DNA of 64,000 bases from SpSt-501 sp037481615 (lineage in GTDB: Bacteria > Desulfobacterota > Desulfobacteria > Desulfobacterales > SpSt-501): assembly GCA_037481615.1 (NCBI GenBank), contig JBBFLI010000016.1. One strand, 5' to 3'. The position numbers were made by a program, and so were the translations under genes. The notes beneath the pieces were generated by a model. That model ran no database searches, had not been told where the DNA came from, and was given only the letters and a program-made list of their open reading frames with translations. Below are positions 26,941-35,998 of this stretch, one piece after another. The stretch's first letter is position 1. Each line of letters starts with the position of its first letter.

Positions 26941-27341
26941 ACGCCGTTTCCCTGCGTGTTCGAGGAAAGCACGACGCTCGACTGCCGCCCGAGCCGCGTC
27001 CACTCCACCCGGACCGTGATGCGCCGCGCCCCCTCGCCCAGGTTCTCGATCGTCCAACTGCGGGTGAAAATCCCGCCGGCGCGCCCCTCGGCGTCGACCG
27101 GGTTGTTGGGGTCCGGGTAGGGCCCGCCGGTCGCAAGCGAACTCACGTCCTGGTTCTTCAGGTTCTCGAGCTGGGCCTTGGCCAGCATGTTGGCCTGGGT
27201 GTAGAGGTTTCCTTTCGTGTTGTTGCGCGCCGAGCCGAAATGCATCGACACCGCGGCGAGCATGCCGAGCGACAGGATCCCCATGGCGATCAGGAGTTCG
27301 ATGAACGAAAAACCGCCCGGGTCGCGGAAACGAAAAGCCAT
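26937..27341 (-). CDS. PilV-like minor pseudopilin (set 1)
   Basis: The 134-residue prepilin has leader MAFRFRDPGG followed by FSFIELLIAMGILSLGMLAAV, with Glu at +5. NTKGNLYTQANMLAKAQLENLKNQ matches PilV. It is shorter than its set 2 counterpart. An AAGGAGAGCG-type site precedes the ATG. It lies between the FimT-like and PilW-like genes. Confidence 0.82.
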   Translation of the reverse strand: MAFRFRDPGGFSFIELLIAMGILSLGMLAAVSMHFGSARNNTKGNLYTQANMLAKAQLENLKNQDVSSLATGGPYPDPNNPVDAEGRAGGIFTRSWTIENLGEGARRITVRVEWTRLGRQSSVVLSSNTQGNGV

Positions 27342-27355
27342 CTCGCGCTCTCCTT

Positions 27356-27838
27356 TTACAGCGTACGGATGTTTCCCAGCCGGTTCACCCGGATGCGCCG
27401 CTCCCCGGTGCCGTTCACGAGGCAGAGGACCTCGGCCGCGGAAAGGTCCGGCGCCAGCCCCCGGCTGTTGAAGCGCAGGCGGTGGTCGGGCAGCGTCGTC
27501 CGCGCGGGGTCGATCCGCACGCCGGGGGGAAGCCGCCGGTACTGTACCAGGGCCTCGGCGCCGTTGCGGATCCCGTCGCCCGCCGCCCCTCCGCCCGCGC
27601 CGTTGTCCAAGAAAAGGGTGTATTCGCTTTCGGTGAAGACGACACTCACCGTCGCCCCTTCGCGGATCGCCCGCACCTTGGCCATTTCCAGATCCGCCGT
27701 GAGGTTGATCGCCGCCCCGCGCAGCCGGTGCACCTGGAGCCAGCGCAAAAATGAGGGCATGCTTACCGAGGCGAGCAGCGCCACCACCGCCAGGGTGACG
27801 GCCACCTCAAAGGCACTGAATCCGGCATCACGTCGCAT
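27356..27838 (-). CDS. FimT/GspH-like minor pseudopilin (set 1)
   Basis: The 160-residue prepilin has leader MRRDAG, then FSAFEVAVTLAVVALLASVSMPSF with Glu at +5. LTADLEMAKVRAIREGATVSVVF is the FimT/GspH signature region, and a disordered Gly-rich loop follows. It is first in the operon fimT-pilV-pilW-pilX-pilY1-hypothetical, about 24 bases downstream of a putative sigma-54 start site. Confidence 0.83.
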   Translation of the reverse strand: MRRDAGFSAFEVAVTLAVVALLASVSMPSFLRWLQVHRLRGAAINLTADLEMAKVRAIREGATVSVVFTESEYTLFLDNGAGGGAAGDGIRNGAEALVQYRRLPPGVRIDPARTTLPDHRLRFNSRGLAPDLSAAEVLCLVNGTGERRIRVNRLGNIRTL

Positions 27839-27876
27839 CGCTTCGGCTCCTCAACAAAGATCTCCGGAGGCGGTTC

Positions 27877-27892
27877 TACAAAAGCCGTGCCA
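27877..27892 (-). promoter_or_regulatory. sigma-54 promoter of the pilY1/pseudopilin set 1 operon
   Basis: On the minus strand TGGCACG-GCTT-TTGTA matches the -24 element exactly and the -12 element with one change (TTGT for TTGC). The start near 27862 leaves a short leader with GAGGAG before the ATG. The rest of 27893-28210 holds no gene I recognise; it has an AT-rich patch near 28065-28100. Confidence 0.65.
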
Positions 27893-28210
27893 AGACGGGG
27901 CCGAAGCGGGAAGGAGGCACAGGCGGCGGCTTCGCACCGGACCGGGGGGGGCGTGCGCAAGCCTTTGAAGTCCATGGCAAACCGCGGTGTCGGGGAGCAA
28001 CACCGAGGCCCTGGACAGGGCCGGCTCCGGCGCCCCGGCCGGGCCGGCGGGCGGTCGGCCGCCATTAATTTCGTTTAAAACGCTTAAAAAAGTTTTCCTG
28101 GCCCGGTGCCGGCGGGTCGACCGCGGGGCCGCCCGGATTACAGGGTGGAAAGCGGAGATACGGGATGGGATGCGGGCCGAGGCGGGAAGCTCTCCGGCCC
28201 CGCGGCGGGT

Positions 28211-29032
28211 TCAGGATTGTTGCAGATGGCGGATCGCGTTTTCGAAGATGCGCAGACCCACGGTCGGCTCCTCGCCGAAGGGGCGACCGTCACGCCGCGC
28301 CCTCTCCTTGAGCCGCGTCCAGTCGGGGTGGTTGGTCCAGTCGTTGAAGGCTTCCGGGTGCGGCATCAGGCCGAAGACGCGGCCGGTCGCATCGCAGATG
28401 CCGGCGATGTCGTCGACCGAGCCGTTGGGGTTGTCCGGGAAACGGCCCTGCGCCGGGCGGCCGTCGGCAAGGGCGTAGCGCAGCACGATCTGGCGGCCGG
28501 CGCGGAGCTTTTCGATCACCGGGGGGGCGGCGTAGAATTTCCCCTCCCCGTGCCGCACGGGAAGCTCGACCGCGGCGATCCCGCGGGTGAAGACGCAGGG
28601 GGAAGCGGGATCGACCGCAAGCCTCACCCACTGGTCACGAAACACCCCGCACTCGTTGGGCAGCAGCGCAACCGCGCGGGTGCGGTAGTCCCCGTCGAAG
28701 CCCGGCAGCAGCCCCAGGTTGACGAGCGCCTGGAAGCCGTTGCAGATGCCGATGACGAGCCCGCCGCGCTCGATGAACGCCGCGAGTTCCTCGCCGAGAT
28801 GGGTACGGAAGCGGACCGCCTGGACGACCCCGGCGCCGTGGTCGTCCCCCCAGCCGAAGCCGCCCATCAGCACGAGAAGCTGATGCTCCTCGAGGCGCAC
28901 CTGCCGCTGCAAGAGGAGGTTCAGATGCACGCGGTTCACGGAAGCACCGGCGCGTTCGAAGGCATAGGCCGTTTCCGCGTCGCAGTTGAGGCCGTAGCCT
29001 GCCGGCAGGAGAACGCGAACCCGGCGTTTCAT
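28211..29032 (-). CDS. purQ: Phosphoribosylformylglycinamidine synthase glutaminase subunit
   Basis: PurQ releases ammonia from glutamine for PurL in purine synthesis. The 273-residue class I amidotransferase has the nucleophile in GLVIGICNGFQALVNLG (Cys near 96) and catalytic His/Glu in GLMPHPEAF. It is longer than the 220-230 residue PurQ of Bacillus, matching the long form seen in deltaproteobacteria. Its ATG overlaps the purL stop codon (ATGA), so the two subunits are translationally coupled. Confidence 0.92.
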   Translation of the reverse strand: MKRRVRVLLPAGYGLNCDAETAYAFERAGASVNRVHLNLLLQRQVRLEEHQLLVLMGGFGWGDDHGAGVVQAVRFRTHLGEELAAFIERGGLVIGICNGFQALVNLGLLPGFDGDYRTRAVALLPNECGVFRDQWVRLAVDPASPCVFTRGIAAVELPVRHGEGKFYAAPPVIEKLRAGRQIVLRYALADGRPAQGRFPDNPNGSVDDIAGICDATGRVFGLMPHPEAFNDWTNHPDWTRLKERARRDGRPFGEEPTVGLRIFENAIRHLQQS

Positions 29033-32000
29033 CCCTCCCCCTTTCCCCCCCGGGCGAGATGGCCGAAGGGCCGTTTCCAGGCATCCCGCAGATCCTCGAG
29101 CCCGACCGCCAGGGCGACTTCGCCCCCGGGGCCCCGGATCTCGAGCCGCGGCTCACGCAGGACCTCCCCGATGCAGGCGACCGGCAGCCCCCGCAGACGC
29201 TCCTCGATCTCCTCTCGCCGCTCCGGCGCCGCGGTGAAGAGGAACCGGCCGGCCGACTCGGAGAACAGCAGCGTGTCCAGGCGGCGGACCCCTTCGGCGG
29301 GGACGTCGCGCGTTTCGACCCGCAGGCCGAGGCCGCCGGCGATGGCGATCAGGGCGAGGTGCACGGCGAGCCCGCCGCGGTAAATGCCATGCAGGGAGGC
29401 GATCCGCTCCTCGCGCACGAGGGCGGCGATCGCCCGGTAGAGCGGGAGGAACTCGGCGCAGCGTACCTGGGGAACGCGGAGCCCGGTGTACCCCAGGTGC
29501 CGGTAGTACTCGGAAGCCCCCAGCTCGTCGCGGGTGACGCCGGCGACGAAGAGGAGATCCCCGGCGATCTTGACGTCGGGGCTCACGCAGCGCCGGATGT
29601 CTTCCACGACGGAGATCGTCGAGAACTGCATCGTCTCCAGGGCCGACACTTTGTGCCTTTCGCCGTAGCGGCCGGGAAGATGGCCGTCCACGTACATGCT
29701 GTCCTTTCCGGAAAGGAGCGGAATCCCGTAAGCGAGGCAGGTCTCCTTGAGCGCGCGACAGGCGCGCACGAGCTGGGCGGCCTTGAAGCGGCCGTCGGGG
29801 TTTCCGACCGGGTCGTACTGGATGCTCGGCCAGCAGAAGTTGTCGACCCCCCCCACATGATCGGGGTCCCCCCCCACGGCGAGGACCCGGCGAAAGGCTT
29901 CGTCGATCGTGCAGGCGGTCATCGCGTAGGCGTCAATGCGCGAATAGAAGGGCAGGATCGCCTGGGCGTAGGCGAGCCCCCGCCGGGAAGAGAGCAGCGG
30001 TCTCAAGACCGCGGCGTCGGCCGGCACATCCCGGCTCACGCCGACGAGCGGCTTGATGACGCTTCCCCCCTGGACCTCGTGGTCGTACTGCCGCGGGATC
30101 CACTCCGTCGAGGCGAGGTTCGGGCCGGCGAGCAGATCGAGGAGCAACCGCGACAGGTCCTCGGGCTCGCCGAGGACGGGCTCTGCGAGACCGCGCCGTT
30201 CGGGGGGGATCCACTCGGCCTCGAATTCCCATTGCGGGAACCCGGCCCGCAGGAGATCGAGGTCGACGTAGGCGCAGGTTTCGCCTTCATAGGTGATGTG
30301 GAGCTTGCCGCTGTCCGTGTAGCGGCCGATGACCGTGCTTTCGACCCCGTGCAGTCGCGACAGCTCGAGGAAACGGCCGACGTCTTCGGGCCGCACGGCC
30401 ACGGTCATGCGCTCCTGGGACTCCGAGACCCAGATCTCCCAGGGGTCGAGGCCCGCGTACTTGAGGGGGACTTTCTCGAGGGCCACCTCGGCGCCGTTGG
30501 CGAAGCGCGCCGATTCGCCGATCGAGGAGGAAAGCCCGCCGCCGCCGTTGTCGGTGATGAAACGGATCAGGCCCTCGTCGCGCGCCTCGAGCAGGAAGTC
30601 GTGCATCTTCTTCTGCGTGTAGGGGTCCCCGATCTGGACGTGACCCGCCGGGGTGTGCTCGGAGAACACCTCCGAGGATGCCGTCACCCCGTGAATGCCG
30701 TCCTTGCCCACGCGTCCGCCGCACATGACGATCAGGTCCCCGGCGGTGGTCGTCTTCTGTTCGGAGGGCTCGCCGGCAACGCGAGCCGGCATGAGCCCGA
30801 CCGCCGTCACGAAGACCAGGCACTTGCCCATGTAGCCGGGGTCGAAGAGAACCTGGCCGAAGACGGTCGGGATGCCGCTCTTGTTGCCGCCGTCGCGCAC
30901 CCCCTCGACGACCCCGTCCAGCAGCCGCCGGGGGTGGAGGCGCGGGCGCAGGGGGCCGGCGTAGTCCCGGGGGCCCACACAGAACCCCCAGCCGCCGAGG
31001 ATCAGTTTCGCGCCTCGGCCGGTGCCGAGCGGGTCGCGGTAGACGCCCACGATCCCGGTGATCGCCCCGCCGTAGGCCTCCATGTTCGAGGGCGAGTTGT
31101 GCGTCTCGCCGGTGATCACGTAGTAGTGCTCGTCGTCCAGGCGGCCGGCGCCGGCGTTGTCCCAGAGCACGGAGACGACCCAGGGTTTCTCGCGCGCGAT
31201 CGCCAGCGTGGGCTCTTCGATGTATGTCGCAAAGAGGCTGTCGATCGTCTCGACGACGTCCCCCCCCGCTTCGCGGTACTGGAAGCGGCCGCGGAAGGTG
31301 TTGTGGTTGCAGTGGTCGCTTCGCGCCTGGGAGATGTACTCGAGCTCGACGTCCGTCGGATCGGAGAGCCCCAAGGCGCGCCGGGCCTCCCGCACCCGGG
31401 GGTCCTGGAAATAGGCGCGGATGACGGGGACGTCCCGGGGGTGCAGCGCAAGGCCCCGCTCCCGGCTGATGCGCAAGAGCTCCTCGTCCGTCGCGACCGG
31501 GATGGAGCCGACGGTCGGTCGGCGCTCAAGGCGCACGCGGGGGACGACGAGCCCGACCCCCTTTTCCGGGTCCCACTCCGCGGCCGCCCACAGACGCCAT
31601 TGCTGGATGAGATCGTTGGCCAACAGCTCGGAGGCGATCCGCTCGAGATCGCGGCGCGAGGCCTGCCGGGCCTCGATGCAGTAACGCTTCGAGGTGTAGA
31701 CCGCCTCCCCGGGGGAAAGCCTGCGGCCGAGGAGGTCCTCGATCGCCTCGACCGCGGTCGCCCCGGCGTTGTCGCGCACACCGGGCCGCAGCCCCACCCA
31801 GAGGACCCAGTCCGCGGGCAGCGCGAGGGTGCCGAAGGCGGAGCGCTGGGTTACGGGGTTGGTGAAGATTTCCCGCCGCAGGCGTTCGAGCTCTTCGGCC
31901 GAGAACGCCGCATCCAGCATGAGGATCTGCACCGTGCGGATGCGTCGGGTCTCGATGCCGAAATACTCGCGGGCTTTTCGCCGCAGGGCCTCGCCTTCGG

Positions 32001-32046
32001 CGTCGACCAACTCCGGGTGAAGGGCGATCTCCAGTCGGGCGGGCAT
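29029..32046 (-). CDS. purL: Phosphoribosylformylglycinamidine synthase, PurS-PurL fusion form
   Basis: PurL makes FGAM from FGAR, ATP and ammonia. At 1005 residues it is longer than small PurL (about 740) and shorter than the 1300-residue enterobacterial type that carries its own glutaminase. The first 150 residues (VQILMLDAAFSAEELERL...) look like a fused PurS-type domain. Conserved catalytic segments are ETHNSPSNMEAYGG, GGRVGKDGIHG and LLSGKDSMYVDG. The glutaminase is the adjacent purQ. It lies 13 bases after rseP and appears to be an extension of the lipid/ribosome operon. Confidence 0.93.
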   Translation of the reverse strand: MPARLEIALHPELVDAEGEALRRKAREYFGIETRRIRTVQILMLDAAFSAEELERLRREIFTNPVTQRSAFGTLALPADWVLWVGLRPGVRDNAGATAVEAIEDLLGRRLSPGEAVYTSKRYCIEARQASRRDLERIASELLANDLIQQWRLWAAAEWDPEKGVGLVVPRVRLERRPTVGSIPVATDEELLRISRERGLALHPRDVPVIRAYFQDPRVREARRALGLSDPTDVELEYISQARSDHCNHNTFRGRFQYREAGGDVVETIDSLFATYIEEPTLAIAREKPWVVSVLWDNAGAGRLDDEHYYVITGETHNSPSNMEAYGGAITGIVGVYRDPLGTGRGAKLILGGWGFCVGPRDYAGPLRPRLHPRRLLDGVVEGVRDGGNKSGIPTVFGQVLFDPGYMGKCLVFVTAVGLMPARVAGEPSEQKTTTAGDLIVMCGGRVGKDGIHGVTASSEVFSEHTPAGHVQIGDPYTQKKMHDFLLEARDEGLIRFITDNGGGGLSSSIGESARFANGAEVALEKVPLKYAGLDPWEIWVSESQERMTVAVRPEDVGRFLELSRLHGVESTVIGRYTDSGKLHITYEGETCAYVDLDLLRAGFPQWEFEAEWIPPERRGLAEPVLGEPEDLSRLLLDLLAGPNLASTEWIPRQYDHEVQGGSVIKPLVGVSRDVPADAAVLRPLLSSRRGLAYAQAILPFYSRIDAYAMTACTIDEAFRRVLAVGGDPDHVGGVDNFCWPSIQYDPVGNPDGRFKAAQLVRACRALKETCLAYGIPLLSGKDSMYVDGHLPGRYGERHKVSALETMQFSTISVVEDIRRCVSPDVKIAGDLLFVAGVTRDELGASEYYRHLGYTGLRVPQVRCAEFLPLYRAIAALVREERIASLHGIYRGGLAVHLALIAIAGGLGLRVETRDVPAEGVRRLDTLLFSESAGRFLFTAAPERREEIEERLRGLPVACIGEVLREPRLEIRGPGGEVALAVGLEDLRDAWKRPFGHLARGGKGEG

Positions 32047-32059
32047 CGGGCGAACCCTT

Positions 32060-33130
32060 TCAGGAGCTGAAGAAGAGCCGGGTGATGTCGTTGTAGAAGA
32101 CGAGAATCATCAGCATGATCAGGAGCACCATCCCCACCTGCTGGGCGATTTCACGCACCTTGAGCCGGACAGGACGGCCGCGCACGGCCTCGATGGCGAA
32201 GAACAGGAGATGCCCTCCGTCCAGCACCGGGATCGGCAGGAGGTTGATGACGGCCAGGTTCACGCTGATGACGGCGATGAACTGAAAGAGGCTTGCGATC
32301 CCGGCCCGCGCCTGGTCGCCCGCCATCTGGGCGATCATGAGGGGGCCCCCGACCGTGTCGACGGGGAGGCCGCCCGTGAGCAGCTTGGCCACGATGCGCA
32401 CCATGACGGCGACGATCCCGGCCGTCTGACGCAGGCTCTCGGCGGCCGCCTCGACGATGCCGAGCGGGCGGGTTTCGACCGCACCGGCGCTGCCGATCCC
32501 GATGATGTAACGCGGCGTTTCCTCGCCCAGGAGGTTGCGTGTCATCGAGGGCTCGGGGGTGACCCGCAAAACCCGGCGGCTTCCCTCCCGTTCCACGGTG
32601 ATCGCGATTTCCCGGCCGAGGCTGCCGTGGATGCGGTCGGCCATGGCTTCCCAGGAGTCGACCGGCATCCCGTCGACGGCCAGCACGCGGTCTCCGGGCT
32701 CGAATCCCGCCGACCGCGCCGGCGAGGGGTCCCGGACCATCCCGATCACCGGCTGCAGGATCGTGATTCCCGCGGCGAAGGCGATCACCCAGAAGATCAG
32801 CAGCGCGAGCAGGATGTTGAAAAAGGGGCCGGCGAAGACGATCAGCATCCGCTGCAGGACGGGCTTGTGGGTGAAGGAGAGCGGGATCTGCTCCGGGGGG
32901 AGCTCCTCGTCGGGTTCCTCGCCCACCATCTTCACGTAACCGCCGAGCGGGAGAAGCGAAATGCGGTAATCGGTCAGCCCCAGTTTCCGGCCGAAAATCC
33001 GCGGGCCGAAGCCGAGGGAGAATTTCTCGACTCCGACGCCGAAGAGCCGGGCCGTGAGGAAGTGGCCGAACTCGTGGAAGAAGATGAGGATGCCGAGAAC
33101 GATCAAAAAGGCGAAGAGGCTGTGTCCCAT
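32060..33130 (-). CDS. rseP: RIP metalloprotease RseP (site-2 protease)
   Basis: This intramembrane zinc protease cleaves anti-sigma factors and leftover signal peptides. The 356-residue protein has the active-site helix ILIFFHEFGHFLTARLFGV (HExxH near residues 20-24), one PDZ domain (about 140-205; GFEPGDRVLAVDG) and the second zinc-ligand segment NLLPIPVLDGGHLL. Four membrane helices are predicted. E. coli RseP has two PDZ domains; this one-PDZ, shorter form is common elsewhere. It follows dxr in the canonical order. Confidence 0.93.
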   Translation of the reverse strand: MGHSLFAFLIVLGILIFFHEFGHFLTARLFGVGVEKFSLGFGPRIFGRKLGLTDYRISLLPLGGYVKMVGEEPDEELPPEQIPLSFTHKPVLQRMLIVFAGPFFNILLALLIFWVIAFAAGITILQPVIGMVRDPSPARSAGFEPGDRVLAVDGMPVDSWEAMADRIHGSLGREIAITVEREGSRRVLRVTPEPSMTRNLLGEETPRYIIGIGSAGAVETRPLGIVEAAAESLRQTAGIVAVMVRIVAKLLTGGLPVDTVGGPLMIAQMAGDQARAGIASLFQFIAVISVNLAVINLLPIPVLDGGHLLFFAIEAVRGRPVRLKVREIAQQVGMVLLIMLMILVFYNDITRLFFSS

Positions 33131-33197
33131 AACGTTCCTCGGTATGCCACCCCCGGGCGGTCGGTTTCCGATCTATAGGACCCGCGATGAGGGGGGG

Positions 33198-34361
33198 TCA
33201 AGCCCGGTGTATGTCGATCCATTCCTGCGCCGCAACGCGCGCCTCCCGGTCGGCGGCGAGCACCGCCTCGAGCGTCTCCCCGGCCTCGGCGGGGCGCCGC
33301 CGCAGGGCGTACTCGACGACCCGGGCGATGTCGGTGAAGCCGATGCGCCGGTCGAGAAAGGCGCCCACGGCCACTTCGTTCGCGGCGTTCAGCACGGCGG
33401 GGGCGGTCCCCCCCGTGCGGGCGGCTTCGAGGGCGAGCGCCAGGCAGGGAAACCGGCCGGGTTCCGGCGCGGAAAAAGAAAGCTCGAGCCCGCGGGCGAA
33501 GGCGGGCAGCGGCTGGCCGAGCGGCAGCCGCTCGGGGTGGGAGAGCGCGTAGGCGATGGCCGCGGCCATGTCCGGCACCCCCAGTTGCGCCATCACGCTT
33601 CCGTCCCGCAAGGCGACCATCGAGTGAACGATGCTCTGGGGGTGGATCACGACCTCGATCTTCTCCGCCGGGACGGAGAAAAGGCGCATCGCCTCGATCA
33701 CCTCCAGCCCCTTGTTCATGAGCGTCGCCGAGTCGACGGTGATCTTGGGCCCCATCGACCAGTTCGGATGCCGCAGCGCCTCCTCGGGGGTCACGCTCCC
33801 GAGGCTTGCCGCGGGGCGGTCGCGGAAAGGCCCGCCCGAAGCGGTGAGCAGGATCCGCTCCAGATCCTCCGACGGGCGGCCCTCCAAGCACTGGAAGACG
33901 GCGCTGTGCTCGCTGTCGACCGGCAGAAGCCGCGCGCCGCACGCGGCGGCCCGCCGAGCGACGATCCCCCCGGCCATGACCAGGGTTTCCTTGTTGGCGA
34001 TCGCGACCGTCTTGCCGGCCTCGACGGCGGCAAGCGTCGGCCCCAGCCCCGCCGCCCCGACGACGGCGTTGAGCGTGACATCCGCCGACTCCCAGGCGGC
34101 GACCCGCCGGTAGCCTTCCTCACCGCAAAAGATCCGTGTCCGCAGGCCCGCGGGGAGCCGGGCCGCGAGTTCGCGGGCCGTCGCTGCGTCGCCGACGGCG
34201 GCCGCTTCCGGCCGGAACGTGCGGATCTGCTCGGAGAGGAGCTCCACGTTGCGGTGCGCGGCGAGAGCACAGACGGCGAAGCGATCGGGGAAGCGCGCGA
34301 CGATCCGCAGGGCGCTCCGGCCGATCGAGCCCGTCGATCCGAGGATGGAAAGCCGTTTCAT
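33198..34361 (-). CDS. dxr: 1-deoxy-D-xylulose 5-phosphate reductoisomerase
   Basis: Dxr performs the committed step of the MEP isoprenoid pathway. The 387-residue protein shows NADPH-binding LGSTGSIGRSALRIV at the start, TASGGPFRD, and metal/substrate segments NKGLEVIEA and HPQSIVHSMV. The start at 34361 puts the Rossmann motif at the usual place; an ATG 5 codons upstream sits directly on a GGAAGG and is the alternative. It lies between cdsA and rseP. Confidence 0.94.
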   Translation of the reverse strand: MKRLSILGSTGSIGRSALRIVARFPDRFAVCALAAHRNVELLSEQIRTFRPEAAAVGDAATARELAARLPAGLRTRIFCGEEGYRRVAAWESADVTLNAVVGAAGLGPTLAAVEAGKTVAIANKETLVMAGGIVARRAAACGARLLPVDSEHSAVFQCLEGRPSEDLERILLTASGGPFRDRPAASLGSVTPEEALRHPNWSMGPKITVDSATLMNKGLEVIEAMRLFSVPAEKIEVVIHPQSIVHSMVALRDGSVMAQLGVPDMAAAIAYALSHPERLPLGQPLPAFARGLELSFSAPEPGRFPCLALALEAARTGGTAPAVLNAANEVAVGAFLDRRIGFTDIARVVEYALRRRPAEAGETLEAVLAADREARVAAQEWIDIHRA

Positions 34362-34398
34362 GGCGTCCGGGGTCATCCTTCCGGGGGAGCGGCGATCG

Positions 34399-35235
34399 TC
34401 AGAGCGGGGCGAGGCAGAGACGGAGGCCGAAAGCGACGGGGGCGGCGAAGAGCAGCGCGTCCAGCCGGTCCAGGATCCCGCCGTGCCCGGGGAGAAGCGC
34501 GCCCGAGTCCTTGACCCCCGCCGCGCGTTTCCAGCAGGATTCGAAGAGATCCCCCGCCTGTCCCGCCAGGCCGACCAGCCCCCCGAGAAGCGCACCCCCC
34601 GCGCCGGGGATTTCGGGGAGAAAAATCACCGTCCCCCCCCATCCCACGAGAAGGCTTGCGACGAGCCCCCCGAGGGCCCCTTCCCGGGTCTTTCCCGGGC
34701 TGATCGCCGGGGCGAGCTTGCGCTTGCCGAAGAGGTGGCCGACATAAAAGGCGGCCGAATCCCCGGCGAAGACCACCGCACAGGTGAGAAACACCCACAC
34801 CATCCCCTGCGGCGCCGCACGCAGGGCGATGAAGAGCGCGAGCGGGAGCGCAAGGTAACTCACCCCGAGCACTTGCCGCGCCGCCTCCTCCAAGGCCGAC
34901 CGGTCGGAAGGGAAACGCCGCAGGCAGAGCGCCCCGCAGCAGACCAGGTGCAGGGTGGGGACGGCGAGCATCGCCGCCTCGTGACCGGAATGGGCGGCCG
35001 CGGCCAGAGCGACGGCCGCCGCGTAGCCCAAAAGACTCCCGGGATCGAGAAACCCCGCACGCCGCGCGCCCCGGGTGAGCCCCTGATATTCCCAAAGGCA
35101 GCCGAGGGCGGCGATCAGGCAGAGCAGGGAAAAGGCGATCCCGCCGGCGAGGACGCAGGCGACCAGCACCGCCAGGGCGGCAAGGGCCGTCCCCCAGCGC
35201 CGGGTGTGTTCCGCCGATCGCAACGCCTCGCGCAT
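34399..35235 (-). CDS. cdsA: Phosphatidate cytidylyltransferase
   Basis: CdsA makes CDP-diacylglycerol for phospholipid synthesis. The 278-residue integral membrane protein has about seven to eight helices and the CDP-alcohol transferase signature near the C-terminus (KRAAGVKDSGALLPGHGGIL then DRLDALLFA), plus SPGKTREGALGGL. The start at 35235 has AAGGAGG 7 bases upstream; the frame is open 19 codons further. It lies between uppS and dxr as in many bacteria. Confidence 0.92.
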   Translation of the reverse strand: MREALRSAEHTRRWGTALAALAVLVACVLAGGIAFSLLCLIAALGCLWEYQGLTRGARRAGFLDPGSLLGYAAAVALAAAAHSGHEAAMLAVPTLHLVCCGALCLRRFPSDRSALEEAARQVLGVSYLALPLALFIALRAAPQGMVWVFLTCAVVFAGDSAAFYVGHLFGKRKLAPAISPGKTREGALGGLVASLLVGWGGTVIFLPEIPGAGGALLGGLVGLAGQAGDLFESCWKRAAGVKDSGALLPGHGGILDRLDALLFAAPVAFGLRLCLAPL

Positions 35236-35257
35236 GGGCCCCTCCTTGCCCCCCGCG

Positions 35258-35998
35258 TCAGACGCGGCCGAAACGCCGTTCGCGCCGCGCAAAAGCGTCC
35301 AGGATCTCCTCGAACTCGCGACGGCTGAAATCGGGCCACAGGGTCGGGGTGACGAAGAGCTCCGTGTAGGCGATCTGCCAGAGAAGAAAGTTGCTGACCC
35401 GCATCTCGCCTCCGGTCCGGATCAACAGGTCGGGGTCGGGGACCCCCGCCGTGTCGAGGTGGAGGGCGAGCGTCTCCTCGCCGATCTCTTCCGGCCGGAG
35501 CCGTCCGGCCAGCACCGCCTCCGCGAGCCGGCGCGCCGCGCGGGCGATTTCATCTCTCCCGCCGTAGCTCAGGGCCAGGTGGAGCTGCAAGCCCCGGTTT
35601 TCCCGGGTTTCCTCGGCGACGCGCCGCAGGGCCTCGCGCACGTCGTCGGGCAGGGTCTCGATCCTTCCGATCGGGTGCAGGTGGATATCGTTCTGGACGA
35701 GCCCGTCGCGCTCTTTCTCGATGAACCGGCGCAGCAGCCCCATCAGCGCGTTCACTTCGCCCGCGGGTCGCTGCCAGTTTTCCGTGGAGAAAGCGTAGAG
35801 CGTGAGGTGGGCGATGCCCAGCTCCCGGCAGGCGCGCACCACCATGCGCACGGTGTCCGCGCCCTTCTCGTGGCCGGTGATGCGGGACATCAGCCGCCGG
35901 TTCGCCCAGCGGCCGTTTCCGTCCATGATGATCGCGACATGTACCGGAAGGGCCGCCCCGGGGCCTCCGGAGGGGCGGGAGGCGTTCTCAGAACTCAA
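35258..35998 (-). CDS. uppS: Undecaprenyl diphosphate synthase (isoprenyl transferase)
   Basis: This cis-prenyltransferase (246 residues) builds the undecaprenyl carrier for peptidoglycan and O-antigen. It has the diphosphate-binding motif VAIIMDGNGRWANRR near residue 23, the LYAFSTENW segment, and RTGGEMRVSNFLLWQIAYTE near the C-terminus. It overlaps the end of frr by 11 bases. Confidence 0.95.
   Translation of the reverse strand: MSSENASRPSGGPGAALPVHVAIIMDGNGRWANRRLMSRITGHEKGADTVRMVVRACRELGIAHLTLYAFSTENWQRPAGEVNALMGLLRRFIEKERDGLVQNDIHLHPIGRIETLPDDVREALRRVAEETRENRGLQLHLALSYGGRDEIARAARRLAEAVLAGRLRPEEIGEETLALHLDTAGVPDPDLLIRTGGEMRVSNFLLWQIAYTELFVTPTLWPDFSRREFEEILDAFARRERRFGRV

Noticed and set aside
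22000..28210. c-di-GMP (GEMM) riboswitch before the pilus operons
   Set aside because: Leaders are too short (about 25-45 bases from the sigma-54 starts) and lack the conserved GEMM core.
29059..32070. 1003-codon open frame opposite purL
   Set aside because: Same shadow effect; no recognisable motif, and purL on the minus strand has all catalytic segments.
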